Assembly: GCF_001657475.1 (NCBI RefSeq)
Contig: NZ_LXEY01000016.1
Span: 62,001-126,000, forward strand
Length of the DNA: 64,000 nt
DNA from: Enteractinococcus helveticum
Lineage (GTDB): Bacteria > Actinomycetota > Actinomycetes > Actinomycetales > Micrococcaceae
Direction of reading: 5' to 3'
Positions 1 through 7,706 of the stretch are shown here, one piece after another (position 1 is the stretch's first letter; the number at the start of each line of letters is the position of its first letter). Below the pieces are notes generated by a model. The model searched no databases. It was not told where the DNA came from and saw nothing but the letters and a program-made list of their open reading frames with translations. A program made the translations under genes and the position numbers.

Positions 1-131
1 CCGGCATGGTCCTGATCAAATTCCCAATAGTCTTCACAAGAGTTTGCCAGTGCGTTGCCGCCACAAGCAGTGAGTCCTAAAATGCCTGCCGTAGCGACGG
101 ATGCTAGGGCAAGGTGACGACGAATACGCAT
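1..131 (-). CDS. Lipoprotein, N-terminal part only (cut by window start)
   Basis: Forty-three codons are visible, starting at ATG 131 after an AAGGAA ribosome site. The start is a classical lipoprotein signal: basic MRIRRH, a short hydrophobic stretch, then a lipobox ending LTAC-GG, so the mature protein should be lipid-anchored at Cys23 on the outer face of the membrane. What follows is acidic and aromatic. Function cannot be assigned because the rest lies outside the window. The gene is on the same strand as nagB but is separated from it by a strong hairpin and a palindrome, so it probably has its own promoter. Confidence 0.7.
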   Translation of the reverse strand, partial: MRIRRHLALASVATAGILGLTACGGNALANSCEDYWEFDQDHA

Positions 132-163
132 AAAAAATGGTTCCTTCAGGGTGAGTGATCTGA

Positions 164-194
164 GCGTGGGGCTGGGCAAGGCCCCGCCCCACGC
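164..194 (-). terminator. Hairpin terminator downstream of nagB
   Basis: A 14-bp GC-rich stem with a single mismatch (164-177 with 181-194) and a 3-nt loop lies between the nagB stop and the lipoprotein start. There is no clear T-run, so its strength is uncertain. Confidence 0.5.
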
Positions 195-252
195 TACCGA
201 TATTTCACTAGGAACCAAAATTTGTTGAAGATGATATCAAGCGGGTTTTTAT

Positions 253-269
253 AACTGTCGCTGACAGTT
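253..269. promoter_or_regulatory. 17-bp perfect palindrome AACTGTC-GCT-GACAGTT
   Basis: Two 7-nt perfect half-sites are separated by 3 nt, downstream of nagB and upstream of the lipoprotein gene. The size and symmetry suit a dimeric repressor site. No cognate regulator is adjacent. Confidence 0.4.
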
Positions 270-319
270 CATCGAGAATTCATATCCAACGGCGTCTTGT
301 TGTTCACAGTTGACCGGTG

Positions 320-1072
320 CTAGTCCACTTTCAGTGGTTCGCAGTCGACCTTGGCGGCGGCTGCTTCATCCAGATAGAACACGCAATCGCTGTGCAGTTG
401 CAGTCCGGAACCTGGGCGTTCTTCAGCAGGCGGCTCAGCCAACGAGTCACGAATCGCATCTGCTTTTGCTTCACCGAAGGCCATCAGAATGGCTTTGCGT
501 GATTTCAGAATGGTCCCGATGCCCTGGGTGACGGCCAAGGGTGGAACTTCGTCGACGCTGTCAAAAAATCGTGAGTTGTCTTGGCGGGTCATCTCGGTGA
601 GCCGTCCAACGTGGGTTGGCGATTCGAATGGTGTACCGGGCTCGTTGAACCCAATGTGGCCGTTGCGTCCGATGCCAAGTAGCTGGAGGTCGATGCCGCC
701 GGCTGCTTCAATTTGTTCGTCGTAGTAGCGTACTGGGCCTTCGGTTGCGTCATCTGGAGCCTCAGGTACGTGTACCTGAGATGGATCCACACCCAGTGGA
801 ACGGTCACGGTGCGGTTGATGACGGCGTGGTACGACTCGGGGTGGTCCCATGGCAGGGCGATGTATTCGTCCAATGCAAAGAACTGCAGCTGGGAAACAT
901 CGGTGTTGTTTTCTTTGATTTTTTCTGCCAGCAAATCGTAGGCCAGTTCTGGTGTGGAACCGGTGGCGACGCCGATGACCGCGTTTGGTTTTTCCACGAT
1001 CAGATCGTGCATCATCTGAGCGACCTCTTCGGAGGCGTTCTCTTTATCGGGCAGAATTTTTACTTTTACCAT
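320..1072 (-). CDS. nagB: Glucosamine-6-phosphate deaminase
   Basis: Converts glucosamine-6-phosphate to fructose-6-phosphate and ammonia, feeding amino sugars into glycolysis in the cytosol. At 250 residues it is the normal family length. The phosphate-binding ATGST loop (36-40), the ALDEY segment with the catalytic acid (66-70) and the family signature GIGRNGHIGFNEPG (133-146) are all present. ATG 1072 follows a GGGGA ribosome site. No nagA or PTS gene is adjacent, so it seems to be a single-gene unit ending at the hairpin near 164-194. The family assignment is firm. Confidence 0.95.
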   Translation of the reverse strand: MVKVKILPDKENASEEVAQMMHDLIVEKPNAVIGVATGSTPELAYDLLAEKIKENNTDVSQLQFFALDEYIALPWDHPESYHAVINRTVTVPLGVDPSQVHVPEAPDDATEGPVRYYDEQIEAAGGIDLQLLGIGRNGHIGFNEPGTPFESPTHVGRLTEMTRQDNSRFFDSVDEVPPLAVTQGIGTILKSRKAILMAFGEAKADAIRDSLAEPPAEERPGSGLQLHSDCVFYLDEAAAAKVDCEPLKVD

Positions 1073-1213
1073 GCGTTATCCCCGTTCGGATTGTTTTAGG
1101 CATTAAGTGTATCGGTGATCAACGGTGTTTCCGCACTGGTTGATCACCTGCGTGCCGATTTTTTCACTTTACACTGGCTACCGGTGCCTACGGCTACATT
1201 TGGGGCACGGAAA

Positions 1214-1807
1214 TCAGTCCAGTCCGCGAACGACTAGGGCATCTGCCATATCGTCGGCGTGTTTCAACGACAGCACCAGCACCGGGACCACCCACGCCCA
1301 GGGGGCAAGCTTTACACCGCGAGCGCGCTGTGCGTCACGAACCTGACGGATAAACCCCATGATCTGACCCAGGGCGGAGAGCATGAGTGCCACCGCCAGG
1401 GCAATCTTGTAGGGATTGGCGCCTAAGGGTTTGAACGGCGTCATGAGTTTTTCTACCGAGGCGACCAGGTGTTTGATCTTGGTGGTGCGGGTGAACAGTT
1501 GGGCGCCCAGGATGATCGTGGTGAGCCGGGCGATCACGGTTGCGGCGACTTCGGGTTCGTTGAAGATCAGCTGTGTGATGAGCAAAAAGACGAGCAGAAA
1601 TGCCATGCGCAACACGTCGGTGACCATGATGCGCAGTGGCAGGCGGGCGAGCAGGTAGCCCAGCAGTGGGACAGCGACCACCAGGATGGACCAGTAGGAG
1701 TCGGGCAGAAAGAACAGGGCGGCTGAGCCGATGGCCAGCACTGCGAGTTTGAGTCCGGTGGGGGTCCGGTGGATGAACGACCAGGTGGGATAGTACAGCG
1801 AGAGCAT
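1214..1807 (-). CDS. bioN: ECF transporter transmembrane (T) component, biotin type
   Basis: Membrane-spanning coupling subunit that joins the BioY substrate-binding protein to the ATPase in an energy-coupling-factor importer. The protein is about 197 residues with several hydrophobic segments. Its position directly after the ECF ATPase and in an operon with bioY identifies it as BioN. An in-frame start exists further upstream at 1843, inside bioM, but ATG 1807 lies immediately after the bioM stop and starts a typical MLSLYYPTWSFIHR N-terminus, so I prefer it. Last gene of the biotin operon. Confidence 0.88.
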   Translation of the reverse strand: MLSLYYPTWSFIHRTPTGLKLAVLAIGSAALFFLPDSYWSILVVAVPLLGYLLARLPLRIMVTDVLRMAFLLVFLLITQLIFNEPEVAATVIARLTTIILGAQLFTRTTKIKHLVASVEKLMTPFKPLGANPYKIALAVALMLSALGQIMGFIRQVRDAQRARGVKLAPWAWVVPVLVLSLKHADDMADALVVRGLD

Positions 1808-1808
1808 A

Positions 1809-2477
1809 TTAGCCGATGTGTTCCAGGTAGGCGCAGATGGCATCTGGGCCGCGGTGGGCGATGGCGGCGTCGTGGATCCAGATGATGTCCTGGCATTTGG
1901 CGGCCAGCTGGAGATCGTGGGTGATCAGGATGAGTTGGCGGTTACTCGAGGCAAAGAGTTGCTCGCCCACGAGTTTGGCGTAGCGGGCGTCCAGCATGGT
2001 GGTGGGTTCATCGGCGATCAGCACATCCGGGCGGGTGGCTAACACCGAGGCCAGTGCGAGGCGCTGGAGTTGGCCGGAGGACAGCGACAGGGCGGGCCGG
2101 TCAGCCAATTCGGTCAGATCGTGCTCGGCTAATACGGCGTCCAGGGTGGCCTGGCGTTGGTCTTTGGGTAGGTGCCGCAGGGAGAGTTCGATGTCTTCAG
2201 CAACCGAGGGCATGATGACCTGGGCTGCGGCATTGGCAATGATCATGCCCACGCGGCGGGCCAGTTGTTTGCGGCCGGTGGCGACTTCAATGTCCTGGAT
2301 TTTGGCCGATCCGGTGTAGTCGAGCAGCCCGGCGAGCACTTTGGCCAGGGTGGATTTACCCGAACCATTTTCGCCAATGATCGCCGTGGTTGGCGCATTC
2401 AGCGTGGCGGAGACGTTGTCTAGCAGGACGGCGTCGTCGGGTTTGACCGTGACGGTCACGTTTTCAAGGGTGATCAT
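1809..2477 (-). CDS. bioM: ECF transporter ATPase, biotin type
   Basis: ATP-hydrolysing subunit of the biotin importer. Walker A GENGSGKS (35-42), a Q-loop glutamine near 86, the ABC signature LSSGQ (132-136) and Walker B VLIADEP (152-158) are all intact in 222 residues, the usual size for BioM. Its ATG overlaps the TGA of the upstream thiolase-family gene (ATGA), which indicates translational coupling within one operon: bioY, ligase, thiolase, bioM, bioN. A single ECF ATPase next to a dedicated T component suggests a stand-alone group I ECF importer. Confidence 0.93.
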   Translation of the reverse strand: MITLENVTVTVKPDDAVLLDNVSATLNAPTTAIIGENGSGKSTLAKVLAGLLDYTGSAKIQDIEVATGRKQLARRVGMIIANAAAQVIMPSVAEDIELSLRHLPKDQRQATLDAVLAEHDLTELADRPALSLSSGQLQRLALASVLATRPDVLIADEPTTMLDARYAKLVGEQLFASSNRQLILITHDLQLAAKCQDIIWIHDAAIAHRGPDAICAYLEHIG

Positions 2478-3514
2478 AGGTTCCTGACCAGCACGGCGAC
2501 TCCCATGCCACCGGCTATGGCGGCGGCGGTCAGTCCGTAGGTTCCGGCTGGGGCGGTGCGTAGTTGTTGAATGGTGGTGAGTAAGGCGATGACGCCGGAT
2601 GCGGCCCAGGGGTGGCCGTGGGCCAGGGCGCCGCCGTGTTGATTGACGGTGCTGGGGTCCAGGCCGAGGCGTTGGCAGACGGCGATGACCTGCGCGGCGT
2701 AGGCTTCAACGATATCGACCACGCCAATATCGCTGATGTTCAGGCGGTGGGCGGCGAGTACGGCTTCGATTGCGGGGACTGCTGCGATGCCGGGCAGGGC
2801 GGGATCGGCACCGACCAGGCGGTAGTCGATGATTTCCACGCCGAGATGATCAGCCTCTGATTCGGGTGCCAGCTGGACTGCGGCGGCGGCATCCACAATG
2901 CGTGCTGCTGTCAGCGCGGTGACGGTGGCATTGGGGTGATCGGTGACGGTTTTCAGGCGGCCCACGAGTTTGCGCACATCGCGGGGACCGTCGTCGTCAC
3001 GGCCTCCGACCAGAAATTCTGACCAGTTGGCCAGTGCGCGGCGGTGACTGGTGACCGCATAGTCCTCCTGGGCCGCACGGGTGATGCCGTAATCGACGGC
3101 CAGTTGGTCGGCCGCGTAGGTCATATCCGGGTCGGGGAAGCCCTGCGGGGCGAAGGCCGCCTGGGTGCGTTGGCCATCGGGCCAGGCGGTCGAGGGGGAT
3201 TCGGTGCCACCGGCGACCACGGTTTGGCCGGTCATCTTGGCGTGGGCGGCGGCTTGTCCGACGGCCAGCAGGCTGGAACCACATTGGGCATTCAAGGTCA
3301 CCGCACCGGTGGTTTCCCAGCCGGTGCCAAGCGTGGCAATGCGGGCCACGTTGCCGCCGGGTCCCACCGTGTTGCCCAGCATCACCAGATCCGGTTGGCC
3401 CGGCATGGCGGACAGGGCGGTGGCGGCGAGTTGGTCGTCGGTCATATCGGATTGGCCTCGGTGCCAGCCGGTGATTGCGGTCCGGGCACCTGCAGTGACA
3501 ATAATGCGGGTCAT
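2474..3514 (-). CDS. Thiolase-fold protein in the biotin uptake operon
   Basis: A thiolase-superfamily protein of 346 residues, shorter than the usual 390. The acyl-accepting Cys is kept (LNAQCGSSLL, Cys78), and so is the histidine block (AHGHPWAASG near 298-306). The C-terminal second Cys of degradative thiolases is replaced: the expected CxGGG region reads AAAIAGGMG. It may therefore have altered chemistry, such as acyl transfer or a non-classical condensation. It overlaps both neighbours by a few bases. The order bioY-ligase-thiolase resembles Bacillus subtilis yhfU-yhfT-yhfS, a BirA-controlled operon, so a role in biotin-related acyl metabolism (for example pimelate handling) is plausible but unproven. 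Confidence 0.75.
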   Translation of the reverse strand: MTRIIVTAGARTAITGWHRGQSDMTDDQLAATALSAMPGQPDLVMLGNTVGPGGNVARIATLGTGWETTGAVTLNAQCGSSLLAVGQAAAHAKMTGQTVVAGGTESPSTAWPDGQRTQAAFAPQGFPDPDMTYAADQLAVDYGITRAAQEDYAVTSHRRALANWSEFLVGGRDDDGPRDVRKLVGRLKTVTDHPNATVTALTAARIVDAAAAVQLAPESEADHLGVEIIDYRLVGADPALPGIAAVPAIEAVLAAHRLNISDIGVVDIVEAYAAQVIAVCQRLGLDPSTVNQHGGALAHGHPWAASGVIALLTTIQQLRTAPAGTYGLTAAAIAGGMGVAVLVRNL

Positions 3515-4584
3515 AATACCTCCGGGGCTACTCGCCGAATCTTACCTGAAGCCGTGCGCGGCAGGGCCTCCACGCGATGCCATTGCACCGGCCGAGCCGC
3601 TTTGGGCAGCCGCGAGCGCACCCAGTGACGCAACTGCCAGATCTCGGGAGTGCCTTCAAACCAGGCGACGACGCGTTGGCCGAGCACCGCATCGGGTTGG
3701 CCCAGCACCAGACAGGCCTCAACCTGCGGGTGCGCGGTGATGGTGCGTTCGACGTCGCCGGGGACGACGGTGGCTCCTGCGGTTAGGATTGTCTCGTCAC
3801 CCCGGCCCAGAAAATCTAAGACGCCGTGGGTTTGGTTGACGCGGTCGCCAACCGTTGCCCAGGCCACGCCGTCAATGGCCTCGGTGCGCAGCGTGCCGCC
3901 GATGACATCAAGAGCAATTTGTTGGCTGGCGACCCACAGCTGGCCGTCCACGATGCGTGTTACGACACCCGGAAATGGGCGCATGCCGTTGCCGGTATCC
4001 CAGGCGACAAGGCTCAGTTCGGAGGCACCCACGTAGGGCACCACGCGCAGCCCGAGCCCTTGGGCGCGTTTGGTAAGCTCCGCAGGCAGACGATCCCCGC
4101 CCACCAACACGCTGTCAATGGTCGACGGGGTGCCGGCTTCCAACAGCTGCACCAGGTGTGCCAACCACTGCGGTGTCACGTGTGCTGCCACCGCACGGTC
4201 CAGTCCGGGATCATCAGCTGCAGGAATGACCAACGCCAGTTGCGATTCCTGGGCCCAAGCTGCCGAGAACAGTGCCATCGATGACACCTGATGTACCGGC
4301 ATCCACAGCCCGTCACCGGGGCGTAGTCCCAGTTGTGTGTCCAGCGGCTCAAAGGCCACCTGCCAACTCTCGGCGGTGCGCACTACGATCTTTGGGGCAC
4401 CGGTGGTCCCTGAGGTGAGCACCGCCCAGGCCGCTGCATCCGGTAGCGAGACGTTGAGCTTATTGTCGAGCGGAGCTCTGGGGTCCACGATCAGCGGCAC
4501 CCCGCCGTCGGCACGCACCTGCAGCGCCTGTGCCAAGGCGTCGATCGAGTGCGGCGTGTTAACTAGCGACAGGTTCCGGGGCAT
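3511..4584 (-). CDS. Compact AMP-forming acyl-CoA ligase (YhfT-like) in the biotin operon
   Basis: ANL-superfamily adenylating enzyme that would activate a carboxylic acid with ATP and load it onto CoA. At 357 residues it lacks much of the usual N-terminal subdomain: the P-loop LTSGTTGAPK already sits at 56-65, and the C-terminal catalytic lysine segment LPRTASGKIRR is at 342-352. The start overlaps the end of bioY by 26 nt, and the stop overlaps the following thiolase gene. Coupled to a biotin importer, a substrate such as pimelate is an attractive inference, but the acid is not readable from sequence. Confidence 0.8.
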   Translation of the reverse strand: MPRNLSLVNTPHSIDALAQALQVRADGGVPLIVDPRAPLDNKLNVSLPDAAAWAVLTSGTTGAPKIVVRTAESWQVAFEPLDTQLGLRPGDGLWMPVHQVSSMALFSAAWAQESQLALVIPAADDPGLDRAVAAHVTPQWLAHLVQLLEAGTPSTIDSVLVGGDRLPAELTKRAQGLGLRVVPYVGASELSLVAWDTGNGMRPFPGVVTRIVDGQLWVASQQIALDVIGGTLRTEAIDGVAWATVGDRVNQTHGVLDFLGRGDETILTAGATVVPGDVERTITAHPQVEACLVLGQPDAVLGQRVVAWFEGTPEIWQLRHWVRSRLPKAARPVQWHRVEALPRTASGKIRRVAPEVL

Positions 4585-5128
4585 GCTTGGCCGTTTCTCT
4601 GACGAAGGCTCGCGGATAGGCGCGGTAGAGCCCCATCGTCACCAGGGTGGCGATCACGACTTTGGTCAGGTCACCTGGCAGGAAGACCATCGAGGTGATG
4701 ATGGTTTCACCGATGCTCAGCTCGGTCAACCAGGCTTGCACCGGAATTCCGAAGAGATAGACCACCAGGATGCCGCCGACAATCGAACCCAGCGCTACGC
4801 GCCACCACACCGGACGGGACCCAACGATCAGGCCGATGACGATTGGGGCAACCACCCACCCGATCAGATAGCCGGCCGTGGGTGACATAAACACCCCGAT
4901 ACCCCCGCGGCCACCGGCCAACAGCGGCAGCCCAACTGCAACCCCGAGCAACAGTAACCCCATGGATGCGGCACCGCGCCACGGACCCAGCACGGCCCCG
5001 GCCAGCATCACGCCCAGGGTCTGCAGGGTTATGGGCACTGCCCCACCCACGGTGATGGCGCCAATCAGGCCCAGCCCTGCGGTCAGGGCTGCAAATACCG
5101 CGATGCGGGCTATATCTCTTGCCGACAT
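4559..5128 (-). CDS. bioY: Biotin ECF transporter substrate-binding S component
   Basis: Integral membrane protein of 189 residues with about six hydrophobic segments that captures biotin. Family features include the PITLQTLGVMLAGAVLG segment near the N-terminus and the GR-GG-GVFMSPTAGYLIGW loop. I place the start at ATG 5128 rather than an in-frame start 30 nt upstream because AAAGGAG sits 7 nt before it. First gene of the biotin operon. Two tandem BioQ-type operators lie 24-50 nt upstream of the start, so transcription should be repressed when biotin is plentiful. Confidence 0.93.
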   Translation of the reverse strand: MSARDIARIAVFAALTAGLGLIGAITVGGAVPITLQTLGVMLAGAVLGPWRGAASMGLLLLGVAVGLPLLAGGRGGIGVFMSPTAGYLIGWVVAPIVIGLIVGSRPVWWRVALGSIVGGILVVYLFGIPVQAWLTELSIGETIITSMVFLPGDLTKVVIATLVTMGLYRAYPRAFVRETAKHAPEPVAS

Positions 5129-5151
5129 CAGCACTCCTTTTTCAAAACTGT

Positions 5152-5178
5152 TGAACACTGTTCACTGAACGGTGTTCA
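5152..5178. promoter_or_regulatory. Twin BioQ operators
   Basis: Two perfect 13-bp palindromes of the form TGAAC-N3-GTTCA occupy 5152-5164 and 5166-5178, 1 bp apart. They match the BioQ-type motif known from Corynebacterium (TGAAC-N3-GTTAC) and sit between bioY and the divergent TetR gene. Confidence 0.8.
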
Positions 5179-5264
5179 GTTTAGCGTGAAACTGTCGTGA
5201 CCGCTACATCGTGAAACGCCATACCCACCACCAATAATCCACCGGCCGACTATGATGGACCCCA

Positions 5265-5774
5265 ATGTCTATGATTACTCGCGATGAACTCAGCCGCGTC
5301 GGGCTGCGCCTGTTGGCCGACCACGGGCTGGCTGATGTTTCCATGCGCCGGGTCGCCAAGGAATTCGACGTCGCCGTCTCCGCACTCTACTGGCACGTCA
5401 AGGACAAGCAATCGTTGCTCGGTGCCATGGTCGACCAATTGCTCACCGACCTGAATGTTGCACCGCCCACCGACAATTGGCGCGCCGATCTGATCGGCCG
5501 TGCCGAACTGCTCTATGCCAAGCTGCTCGATACCCGTGACGCCGCAGAACTGACCGCTTCCGTACTGGCGCTGGGCACCGGTGGGACGCGCATGCGCGAG
5601 GTTATCGACGAGGTCTCGCCCAATACTGTCACCACCGATGCGATCATGTCATTGCTCATCGGGCACGCGACCTTAAACCAGCAGCGCATGCAGGCCCAAG
5701 CACTGGGCATCGACGTCGCACCAACGACAACCACCACGTTCCGCCAGGCCCTGGACCTGCTGATCGGGGACTAA
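5265..5774 (+). CDS. bioQ: TetR-family repressor, probable BioQ
   Basis: A 169-residue TetR-type regulator. The N-terminal helix-turn-helix reads HGLADVSMRRVAKEFDVAVSALYWH (about 20-45), and the C-terminal ligand and dimer domain is short. It is transcribed divergently from bioY, and the intergenic region holds the two TGAAC-N3-GTTCA palindromes. In corynebacteria BioQ is the TetR-type repressor of biotin uptake and synthesis genes and binds this motif, so position plus operator make this a strong call. Whether it senses biotin itself or a biotinylated protein cannot be told from the sequence. Confidence 0.82.
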   Translation: MSMITRDELSRVGLRLLADHGLADVSMRRVAKEFDVAVSALYWHVKDKQSLLGAMVDQLLTDLNVAPPTDNWRADLIGRAELLYAKLLDTRDAAELTASVLALGTGGTRMREVIDEVSPNTVTTDAIMSLLIGHATLNQQRMQAQALGIDVAPTTTTTFRQALDLLIGD

Positions 5775-5815
5775 CTTCTCATCTTCGTCTCATCTAGAAC
5801 CCTCATACTAGAACC

Positions 5816-6187
5816 ATGTCACGTCTGATACTCACCCGGCTCGCATGGGTTGCAGTTGGATTGGTTGCCATCGTCACCGCAGCCTTTGCCATCCAACCCA
5901 TCATGAGTGGGCCCGAAGACCTCGATCTGGGCCCGGTCGTCTTCAACACGCACGAACCGGTGCCAACTGAGTCAGAAACCCCGGAGCTTGAGCCCTCGGA
6001 AACGTCTGCCGAGCCCACCGAAACCTCCGCGCCCGAGAGTCAGCCCGTCGTGCCCGCTCCCCCGGTGATCGTCGAAGATTACGACGATGACTGGGATGAC
6101 GACGACTGGGACGACGATGACGATGATTGGGACGACGATTGGGACGATGACGACGACGATGACGACTGGGACGACGATGACGACTAA
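5816..6187 (+). CDS. Membrane-anchored protein with Asp/Trp repeat tail
   Basis: A 123-residue protein of unknown function. One N-terminal membrane segment (about 5-30) is followed by a Pro/Glu/Ser/Thr-rich linker (about 40-85). The extreme C-terminal tail, about 35 residues, consists almost only of aspartate with tryptophans at roughly regular spacing (DDDWDDDDW type). The tail should lie outside the cell. Such a dense carboxylate surface suggests binding of divalent cations or a cationic polymer; this is inference. The gene overlaps the histidine kinase start by 11 nt and is probably co-transcribed with the two-component system, so it could be an accessory sensor. The repeat is prone to length variation. 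Confidence 0.75.
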   Translation: MSRLILTRLAWVAVGLVAIVTAAFAIQPIMSGPEDLDLGPVVFNTHEPVPTESETPELEPSETSAEPTETSAPESQPVVPAPPVIVEDYDDDWDDDDWDDDDDDWDDDWDDDDDDDDWDDDDD

Positions 6188-7706
6188 CGAGTCCCAGCGT
6201 GCTGCCGGCAGTCGCTTGTCGGTTCGGGCTCGACTGCTCATCGGCATGATCCTGCTGGCCGGACTGACCCTGCTGATCACCGGAACCGTCAACTACGTGC
6301 TGGAGCGCCAGAATCTGGAATCCACCCTAGATGACACCCTGACCCGCGACGTCGAAGAATTCCGGGTACTGGCCGACACCGGCATCGACCCGGACACCCA
6401 GCAGCACTTCACCCGGGCTGCCGATCTGATGTACACGGCGATGCAGTATAACCACATCACCGACACCCAGAGCATGCTGGCCATGCAAGACGGCGAAATC
6501 GTTTGGAGTGCACCAACCAACGTCACGATGCGCCTGGAAAACGACTCCCAGTTTGTCCAATGGGCCTCCCAGCTCACCCCGGAATCCGTGTATCTGACCT
6601 CATTAGAAACCGACGTCACCCGCTACCGTTCGGCCGTCGTGCCGGTACAACTCGCCGAAGACGAAGCCCCCGCCGTGTTCCTCACCGCCTTCGACGTCGA
6701 AGCCGAACTGCACGAACTGCGCATGTCGCTATTCATCTTCACTGCCGCCGGAGCCGGGGCTATGCTCATCGGTGGCGTGGTCGCCTGGTTGTTGCTGGGC
6801 CGGATGCTGCAACCGGTTCGTGACCTGCAAGAAAACGCCCAGCGCATCTCCGAACAAGACCTCGACTCGCGCATCCAGGCCCGCGGTCACGACGAATTCG
6901 CCGAGCTGACCGAAACCATCAACCACATGCTCGATCGGTTGCAGCTGTCGTTGGAACAACAAAAGCAGTTGCTCGATGACGTCGGCCACGAACTGCGCAC
7001 CCCGATCACCATTATTCGCGGGCACCTCGAAGTCATGGACGACACCGATCCGGTGGATGTCCGTCAAACCAAAGACATCGCCATTGATGAGCTGCACCGC
7101 ATGTCGCTGCTGGTCAATGACCTGGTCACACTGGCGCAGTCCAATTCCACGGACTTTATTGCCACCAAACCCACCGATATCGCCGCCCTGATGCACGACA
7201 TCACAGCCAAAGCCGCAGCGCTGGGTGACCGTGACTGGTCGCTGAAAGCTAATGCCAACGGCGACGTCAACATCGACGGCCCACGTTTGACCCAAGCCAT
7301 GCTACAACTGTGCGCCAATGCGGTGAAATTCTCGGGACCTGGCAGCCCAATCGAGCTGGGCAGCACGATTCGTCTGAGTATTGCCGGCGATACCGAGCTG
7401 TGCCTGTGGGTCGCTGACGCCGGCATCGGCATCAGCCCAGAAGACCAACAAACTATTTTCAAACGCTTCGGGCGTGGCGGCAATGGCCAACGGGCCCAAG
7501 GCTCTGGCCTGGGGCTCAACATTGTTGAGGCCATCGCGCTGGCCCACGGCGGCAGTGTGCACGTGGAATCCGCACCCGGTCAGGGCTCGATCTTCATCTT
7601 GACCATCCCCTTGGAAAATGACACACAATCGCCCGCACTGACCACTACGACAGGTACACTGGAACCGCCCCGTTTTAGCGATCAGGAGCACGGTATCGGT
7701 GAATAG
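6177..7706 (+). CDS. Sensor histidine kinase (HAMP-HisKA-HATPase)
   Basis: A 509-residue membrane kinase. TM1 is at about 20-42, an extracellular sensor domain of about 140 residues follows, TM2 is at about 184-207, then HAMP, the dimerisation and phosphoacceptor helix with GHELRTPITI (His271), and the ATPase domain with the N box QLCANAVKFSG, G1 DAGIGI and G2 GSGLGLNIV. The frame stays open upstream as a Thr/Met-rich reading of the Asp/Trp repeat of the preceding gene. I start at ATG 6177, which gives a normal cytoplasmic leader before TM1. It overlaps the response regulator by 8 nt, so the two are translationally coupled. Confidence 0.93.
   Translation: MTTNESQRAAGSRLSVRARLLIGMILLAGLTLLITGTVNYVLERQNLESTLDDTLTRDVEEFRVLADTGIDPDTQQHFTRAADLMYTAMQYNHITDTQSMLAMQDGEIVWSAPTNVTMRLENDSQFVQWASQLTPESVYLTSLETDVTRYRSAVVPVQLAEDEAPAVFLTAFDVEAELHELRMSLFIFTAAGAGAMLIGGVVAWLLLGRMLQPVRDLQENAQRISEQDLDSRIQARGHDEFAELTETINHMLDRLQLSLEQQKQLLDDVGHELRTPITIIRGHLEVMDDTDPVDVRQTKDIAIDELHRMSLLVNDLVTLAQSNSTDFIATKPTDIAALMHDITAKAAALGDRDWSLKANANGDVNIDGPRLTQAMLQLCANAVKFSGPGSPIELGSTIRLSIAGDTELCLWVADAGIGISPEDQQTIFKRFGRGGNGQRAQGSGLGLNIVEAIALAHGGSVHVESAPGQGSIFILTIPLENDTQSPALTTTTGTLEPPRFSDQEHGIGE

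Noticed and set aside
6087-6176. Longer histidine kinase start inside the Asp/Trp repeat
   Set aside because: The extra residues are only the repeat read in another frame (Thr/Met/Gly). ATG 6177 gives a normal kinase N-terminus.
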